A stretch of DNA of 10,991 bases from an uncultured Clostridia bacterium. GTDB lineage: Bacteria > Bacillota > Clostridia > Oscillospirales > CAG-272. Of the stretch, positions 7,064-10,991 are shown in pieces. The notes below the pieces were generated by a model. It was not told where the DNA came from. It saw only the letters and a program-made list of their open reading frames with translations, and did not search any database. The position numbers and the translations under genes are program-made. The first letter of the stretch is position 1, and each line of letters starts with the position of its first letter. The stretch is from the NCBI GenBank assembly GCA_947367285.1, contig CANBDB010000040.1, positions 1 to 10,991 on the forward strand. Direction: 5' to 3'.

Positions 7064-9865
7064 TTATCTTTTAAGGTAAAAATGCGTTATAAGCATCATA
7101 ATTGACGCGCAAAGTGCCGCACCGAGCGCAAGCACGAGCAGGCTCACCGTATTGATGCCTGCAAGCAAGGATAAAGCAAATGAAAGTATTCCGATAAGAA
7201 TAACGGAAACCGTTCTCATTGTGCTCATAAGATGCTCAAAGCTGTCAAGCTTAATGCACATCATAAGCGCTTCAGTGAGTGCGCGAACATTTTTCGTAGA
7301 AACAACGCCTCCCTCAATAGACTTGCTCTGAGGTGTGATCTCCTTGAGTGTGGGACGAACTGCGCTTATATTGAATTTTTTGAGTGCGCCGTAACGCTTA
7401 GCCCACTTGTTGTTGATATTGGGGTCGGATGAACGTATGCCAATACCGACACCGCGTGCAGCGAGCTTTCTCGCAAGAAGCTCAAATTCGCTCGAGAATT
7501 GATAGGTAACGTAGAGCTTTGCTCCAAGACGTCCGCCAAGAGCGATGAACATAATGCTCTCCTCGCCTATCTCCTCGGATTTAAGATCCGCAGCAGTGTA
7601 CTTGGGATGAATTCCGCAGCTCTTCATAAACGCGCCCGTACCAATATGAACGAGAGTTCTGCCGTCAACGATTGCAACTATACCCTCTTTGCTTATCTCC
7701 TTGATTTCAACGTTCTTTGAATGAACCATTTCAGTGGTTGCAAATTCAAATACCGCTTTAAGAGGGCCGCCTATTTTTGAAAATACCGCCTGCGTGTGAT
7801 AGAGCACACGGTAGATTTCGTTGTTATCGTAAAGCTTAAGTCCCTTAGTTCTAACGCTCTTCTTGCTGAAAACGTTAAAATCGTCGAAATAAACTATATT
7901 GCACTTTCCGTATTCCGCAACGCTCGCCTTGCCGATAATACCCGTTTTGTGCTTTGAGAGTGCTTTGTAAACCGCAAAGAACGCAAATTCACTCTCGCAA
8001 ATAGCGGATACTATAAGTGTAAACGAAAGCGTGAGTATGAAACTAAGCACAATAGTGCCTATGCTCCTGTTCATCAACAAAAGCACGAGCATAACGCAAA
8101 GCGCTACTGAGAAGCTCAGTATGAGCGAAACGAGCTTGCTCATGGAATTTGTTGTGCTTTTAGACGTGGTAGCAAAGAATTTGTTCACGTTTGAAACACG
8201 AGAGATACAGTAGCTATCCTTGTCAATAATCTCGCCCGTACTGCTATCCTCTCCCTCGCCCATACGGAGTTTTCCATAGGGCTCAAGCACAATCTTGCGC
8301 TCGCTTGAGGAAATGATCTTGAATGTTTCGCTTTGCTGGAGCAAATTGAAAAGCTCATATATTAGATTGAGAAGGAACAAGCATGCCGAAAGCGAATGGA
8401 ATATCATATAGCAATCAGCATATCCCACCGCAAGCACGAGAACGTCATTTACAACGTTTACGAGCAAGAGTATCAAAGCTCCAAAGAACGCAACTGACGA
8501 GAAGTCAAAAACGTTTTTGAAAAGCTTGATGAATTTATCATACGATATTGCTGCGCACAAGAACAAGATTTGCAATGACGCAAGCACGAAAATATCGGGG
8601 TGATTATAAACGCTCAAAACTCCGGGCAGCTCATAACCAATCCAACCCGTAATCTCAAGCACCATGAGTACGAGCGTAAGGAAAGCCGTACCAATGGTTT
8701 GTACCCAAAGGGATATTTTTTCTTTTTTATATTTTGCTCTGATACTATCATTTTGCATGATAGAAGTATATTCTTTTCCCGAGCAACCAAATATCATCTT
8801 GTTTTCAAGAGTATTTGAAGCATCTTCCTTGGTATCAAGAGCTGTTTGGCGAATTTTTTCAAAGCCAACCGTTTGATTGAGCTCACTCTCGCCGCCAAGC
8901 GCTACCATGAGTGCAATGTCAACCGCGTCAAGATCTGCACTTGTTACGGGATTAAAATAATCCGTATTGCCACTTGCAGCACCGGTGCTTCGAGCTATTT
9001 CAGCACTGTGTGAAAGCTCTTCCTCGGTGGGCGGAATTATTCCTTCCTCGGCGGTCTCGTAATCCTTCGCCTTCATAAGCTGCTGCCAATCCTCAAAGAT
9101 TGTGTACTGCTTGTCAGGCGCGCGGCTCTCGGTAATTTCAGCCTCAAAAACTACGTCGTCAAGATCACTTGAGAAGTCCTCTACGAAGCTATTGAATACC
9201 GTTCCTTGTTGTCCCTCAAGCACCTCATCATAGTTGATGGACTCCTCGGCAATAACTTCTTCAACGATTTCTTCTTCGACTATCTCTTTTTCGACTATCT
9301 CTTCATCGACAGTCTCTTCGTCGATAACCTCTTCTTTGACTATCTCTTCTTCGACAGTCTCTTCGTCGATAACCTCTTCTTTGACTATCTCTTCTTCGAT
9401 AACCTCTTCTTCGACTATCTCTTCGTCGACAGTTTCTTCTTTAATAATCTCGTCTTCAACGATTTCTTCTTCAACGATTTCTTCTTCAACGATTTCGTCG
9501 TCGGTGGTATCGTCCTCGACAATTTCCTCTATATTTTCTTCGATATCATCAACAGCTTCTTCTATCTCCTCAAAGCTTGCATTTATCTCATCAGTATTGG
9601 GAGATGAAATTTCACCCGTAATAACCTCGTCGTCAACTCGACCAAAGTCAACTGCATCAAAGGAATAATCCTCGCTCATAGCAAATTTATCCCTGTTTAC
9701 ATCGGCTGAAAAATGCTTTTTGAGCATATTTTTGATATCGTCATCAGAGTGAACGATATTTTCGGTAGTCTGAGCCTTAACTTGTTCATTATTCGATTGT
9801 ACTGCTTGGTGCTCCTTGAGCATTTCCAGCATCTTTTTCACTTCATCATTATCGATGTTTTGCAC
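7064..9865 (-). CDS. P-type ATPase-like membrane protein with degenerate catalytic motifs and acidic repeat N-terminus
   Basis: This 933-residue protein is not one I recognise as a named family. The cytoplasmic N-terminus (1-384) has two similar motifs (DEVKKMLEMLKEH at 7-19, DDDIKNMLKKH at 41-51) and 17 acidic pentads at 124-208. Eight hydrophobic segments follow, near 386-408, 424-441, 456-480, 485-508, 578-598, 602-624, 885-903 and 906-928. This layout matches P1B-type ATPases. IVYFDDFNVF (657-666) sits where FDKTGTLT belongs; GRTLVHIGTGAFMKSCGI (735-752) resembles the nucleotide-domain end; IALGGRLGAKLYVTYQF, KLAARGVGIGI and SSD (812-814, for TGD) follow P-domain order. GDGxND and the CPC of helix 6 (SAICESE instead) are absent. 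Metal pumping is therefore unlikely, and a sensor or scaffold role is conceivable. The GTG at 9865 has AAGGAGG (9874-9880) eight bases upstream. It sits between rlmB and the radical SAM gene. Confidence 0.85.
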   Translation of the reverse strand: MQNIDNDEVKKMLEMLKEHQAVQSNNEQVKAQTTENIVHSDDDIKNMLKKHFSADVNRDKFAMSEDYSFDAVDFGRVDDEVITGEISSPNTDEINASFEEIEEAVDDIEENIEEIVEDDTTDDEIVEEEIVEEEIVEDEIIKEETVDEEIVEEEVIEEEIVKEEVIDEETVEEEIVKEEVIDEETVDEEIVEKEIVEEEIVEEVIAEESINYDEVLEGQQGTVFNSFVEDFSSDLDDVVFEAEITESRAPDKQYTIFEDWQQLMKAKDYETAEEGIIPPTEEELSHSAEIARSTGAASGNTDYFNPVTSADLDAVDIALMVALGGESELNQTVGFEKIRQTALDTKEDASNTLENKMIFGCSGKEYTSIMQNDSIRAKYKKEKISLWVQTIGTAFLTLVLMVLEITGWIGYELPGVLSVYNHPDIFVLASLQILFLCAAISYDKFIKLFKNVFDFSSVAFFGALILLLVNVVNDVLVLAVGYADCYMIFHSLSACLFLLNLIYELFNLLQQSETFKIISSSERKIVLEPYGKLRMGEGEDSSTGEIIDKDSYCISRVSNVNKFFATTSKSTTNSMSKLVSLILSFSVALCVMLVLLLMNRSIGTIVLSFILTLSFTLIVSAICESEFAFFAVYKALSKHKTGIIGKASVAEYGKCNIVYFDDFNVFSKKSVRTKGLKLYDNNEIYRVLYHTQAVFSKIGGPLKAVFEFATTEMVHSKNVEIKEISKEGIVAIVDGRTLVHIGTGAFMKSCGIHPKYTAADLKSEEIGEESIMFIALGGRLGAKLYVTYQFSSEFELLARKLAARGVGIGIRSSDPNINNKWAKRYGALKKFNISAVRPTLKEITPQSKSIEGGVVSTKNVRALTEALMMCIKLDSFEHLMSTMRTVSVILIGILSFALSLLAGINTVSLLVLALGAALCASIMMLITHFYLKR
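9242..9496 (-). repeat. 15-bp tandem repeat encoding acidic pentads
   Basis: Seventeen consecutive 15-base units encode pentapeptides of the form E-[IVT]-[VI]-[EKD]-[ED] (residues 124-208 of the 933-residue protein). A higher-order 45-base unit is duplicated at 9311-9355 and 9356-9400, with 44 of 45 bases identical, pointing to recent slippage or unequal exchange. The reading frame is kept throughout, so copy number can vary without disrupting the protein. Confidence 0.9.
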
Positions 9866-9873
9866 TCAAATTA

Positions 9874-9880
9874 CCTCCTT
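9874..9880 (-). promoter_or_regulatory. Strong ribosome binding site for a GTG start
   Basis: AAGGAGG, followed by TAA, gives near-complete pairing with the 16S tail, eight bases before the GTG at 9865. It settles the start of the 933-residue protein, which otherwise has no ATG before residue 12. Confidence 0.85.
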
Positions 9881-9906
9881 TATCTCAAATTTCATATCAA
9901 TTCAAA

Positions 9907-10788
9907 TTATTTCTTCTGTCTGTGCTGTTTTGACGCCTCGGCAAGAATCACTGCCGCCGCAGTAGACACGTTAAATGAATTCACGTGACCGTACATGGGA
10001 ATGGAAACGATTACGTCGCTTCTCTGCTTAACGAGCTGGGATACACCCTCGCCCTCGCTACCGAAAACAATGGCGCAACCGCCCGTGAAGTCGGTATCGT
10101 AATATGCCTGTCCGCCTGCTTCAGCGGCATAAACCCAAACATTTTGCTCCTTAAGCTCCTCAATGGTCTGCGCGATATTTGCTACCTTTGCAACCGCAAG
10201 ATGCTCAATAGCGCCTGCGCTGGATTTGGAAACAAGGGGAGTAAGGCCGCTCGCTCTGCGCTTGGGGATAATAAGTCCGTGCGCACCAACACCCTCGGCA
10301 CAACGAATGAGTGAACCGAGATTGTAGGGGTCGGTAATGCCGTCGGAAATAACGATGAGTGGAGCTTCGCCTCTCTCACGCGCAATTTCAAGAATGTCCT
10401 CAACACTGCAATATTCCTTTTCAGCCGCCATAGCTATAACACCCTGGTGCTGACTCATTCCCGCCATACCGTCGAGCTTTGCACGGTCAACCTCAACAAC
10501 GGGAATTCCGCGCTCAATAGCCTGCGCAACGAGAACTACAATAGAGCCCTCTCTGTCGCCACGGCTAACAAGAAGCTTGTCCACGGCTCGTCCGCTTTTA
10601 AGAAGCTCGCGCACTGCGTTGCGTCCAATTACAAGACCGCCAAGCTCGCCTTCTTCCACCTGCACGGGCTCCTTGTAATATTGCTTTTTACCCTGTGTAG
10701 CATTTCTATCATCACGGCGAGGAGAATTGCCCTCTTTTCTACCGTGATTCTTGTTTTTATCGTTGTTTTTGTAATTATTTTCTCTCAT
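9907..10788 (-). CDS. rlmB: 23S rRNA (guanosine-2'-O-)-methyltransferase RlmB, TrmH/SpoU family
   Basis: This is a 293-residue SPOUT methyltransferase. Residues 1-45 form a basic, Asn-rich extension. An L30e-like RNA-binding domain follows (about 50-123, GGLVIGRNAVRELLKSGRAV to HQGVIAM). The trefoil-knot catalytic domain carries the three SpoU motifs: DPYNLGSLIRCAEGVG (153-168, with the catalytic Arg and the conserved Asn), IVFGSEGEGVS (240-250) and IPMYGHVNSFNVSTA (263-277). The family methylates the ribose of G2251 in 23S rRNA using S-adenosylmethionine, and the two-domain layout favours RlmB over TrmH or RlmH; a closely related SpoU specificity cannot be ruled out. I prefer the ATG at 10788 (AAGGG seven bases upstream). 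The ATG at 10824 lies only about nine bases from the predicted transcription start. First gene of the operon. Confidence 0.9.
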   Translation of the reverse strand: MRENNYKNNDKNKNHGRKEGNSPRRDDRNATQGKKQYYKEPVQVEEGELGGLVIGRNAVRELLKSGRAVDKLLVSRGDREGSIVVLVAQAIERGIPVVEVDRAKLDGMAGMSQHQGVIAMAAEKEYCSVEDILEIARERGEAPLIVISDGITDPYNLGSLIRCAEGVGAHGLIIPKRRASGLTPLVSKSSAGAIEHLAVAKVANIAQTIEELKEQNVWVYAAEAGGQAYYDTDFTGGCAIVFGSEGEGVSQLVKQRSDVIVSIPMYGHVNSFNVSTAAAVILAEASKQHRQKK

Positions 10789-10839
10789 TTTAAGTCCCTT
10801 TCCGCAAAAGAGCACACTTTTCATTTTATTTCATCCTAC

Positions 10840-10868
10840 ATTATAACATATAATCTTCAATTTGTGTA
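10840..10868 (-). promoter_or_regulatory. Probable promoter of the rlmB operon
   Basis: On the - strand TACACA (10863-10868) and a perfect TATAAT (10840-10845) are 17 bases apart. The predicted start near 10833 gives a 45-base leader to the ATG at 10788. No other convincing promoter was seen further down the cluster, so it may drive all eight genes. Confidence 0.6.
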
Positions 10869-10898
10869 GTCCTTTTTGAACTTTATTCAAACTTTTTC

Positions 10899-10928
10899 TC
10901 GACTTTTTTCTAAATAATTAGATATAAT
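10899..10928 (+). promoter_or_regulatory. Possible divergent promoter leaving the window
   Basis: TCGACT (10899-10904) and TATAAT (10923-10928) are 18 bases apart on the + strand in an AT-rich region. It would drive a gene to the right of the window. The -35 match is only partial, and no start codon with a good ribosome binding site is visible before the window ends. Confidence 0.3.
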
Positions 10929-10971
10929 TTCAAATTTTGATTTATCGGGGGAGATAGATTACTTCGGATTG

Positions 10972-10991
10972 CCACTTTTTGAAAAAAGTGG
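10972..10991. repeat. Palindrome at the window edge
   Basis: CCACTTTTT at 10972-10980 is perfectly complementary to 10983-10991, with two bases between. It follows GATAGATTACTTCGGATTG, which resembles dispersed intergenic repeats of gut clostridia. It may be a terminator of a gene beyond the window or part of a longer repeat; the window ends too early to tell. Confidence 0.4.

Noticed and set aside
9242..9496. Regular repeats resembling a CRISPR array
   Set aside because: The units are 15-base, tandem, without spacers, and preserve a reading frame.
9206..9668. Two overlapping + strand frames rich in Ser/Thr/Ile and in Phe/Asp/Leu
   Set aside because: They are antisense readings of the 15-base repeat on the - strand; periodic sequence keeps several frames open. 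There is no ribosome binding site, and the - strand gene explains the region.
10874..10891. TTTGAA/TTCAAA stem upstream of the rlmB promoter
   Set aside because: It is only six mostly A-T pairs with no U-rich tail in a useful place, too weak to call a terminator or operator.

Overview
The window looks like a chromosomal segment of a gut-type clostridial Firmicute (Oscillospirales/Ruminococcaceae-like). This is inferred from consensus sigma-A promoters, AAGGAGG-type ribosome binding sites, the paired B12-binding radical SAM (TIGR03960-type) and DUF2344 (TIGR03936-type) genes, and a multi-S1-domain protein of a kind I associate with these bacteria. No tRNA, rRNA, CRISPR array or complete insertion sequence was seen.

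Left part, + strand: the 3' portion of an S1-repeat RNA-binding protein gene (2-922, 5' end outside the window) is followed by a near-perfect sigma-A promoter (927-955) and a MATE-family efflux transporter (985-2346). A hairpin at 2347-2378, AT-rich on both sides, separates it from the convergent gene cluster and probably terminates transcription from both directions.

Rest of the window, - strand, read right to left: a probable eight-gene operon starts at a promoter near 10840-10868. It holds rlmB (23S rRNA 2'-O-methyltransferase), a 933-residue membrane protein, the B12-binding radical SAM protein, the DUF2344 partner, a 2H phosphoesterase, a frameshifted REP-associated tyrosine transposase (RAYT), a HIT-family protein and a gamma-carbonic-anhydrase-like hexapeptide protein. 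Gaps are 1 to 41 bases or overlaps, and no internal terminator was seen. Several members handle RNA or nucleotides (RlmB, 2H, HIT), so RNA metabolism is a loose theme. The radical SAM/DUF2344 pair has no known reaction.

The two most interesting items are these. (1) The 933-residue protein (7064-9865) has the layout of a P1B-type ATPase, with eight membrane segments, a short A-like loop and a P-domain-like region. Its catalytic signatures are rewritten or missing (FDDFNVF where FDKTGTL belongs, no GDGxND, no CPC), and it carries a long acidic N-terminal region with 17 pentapeptide repeats. It reads as an undescribed pseudo-P-type-ATPase. (2) The RAYT gene sits tightly inside the operon and contains two 23-nt inverted REP-like hairpins within its own coding sequence. 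A one-base loss in a C6 tract of one hairpin cuts the protein off before its catalytic tyrosine.
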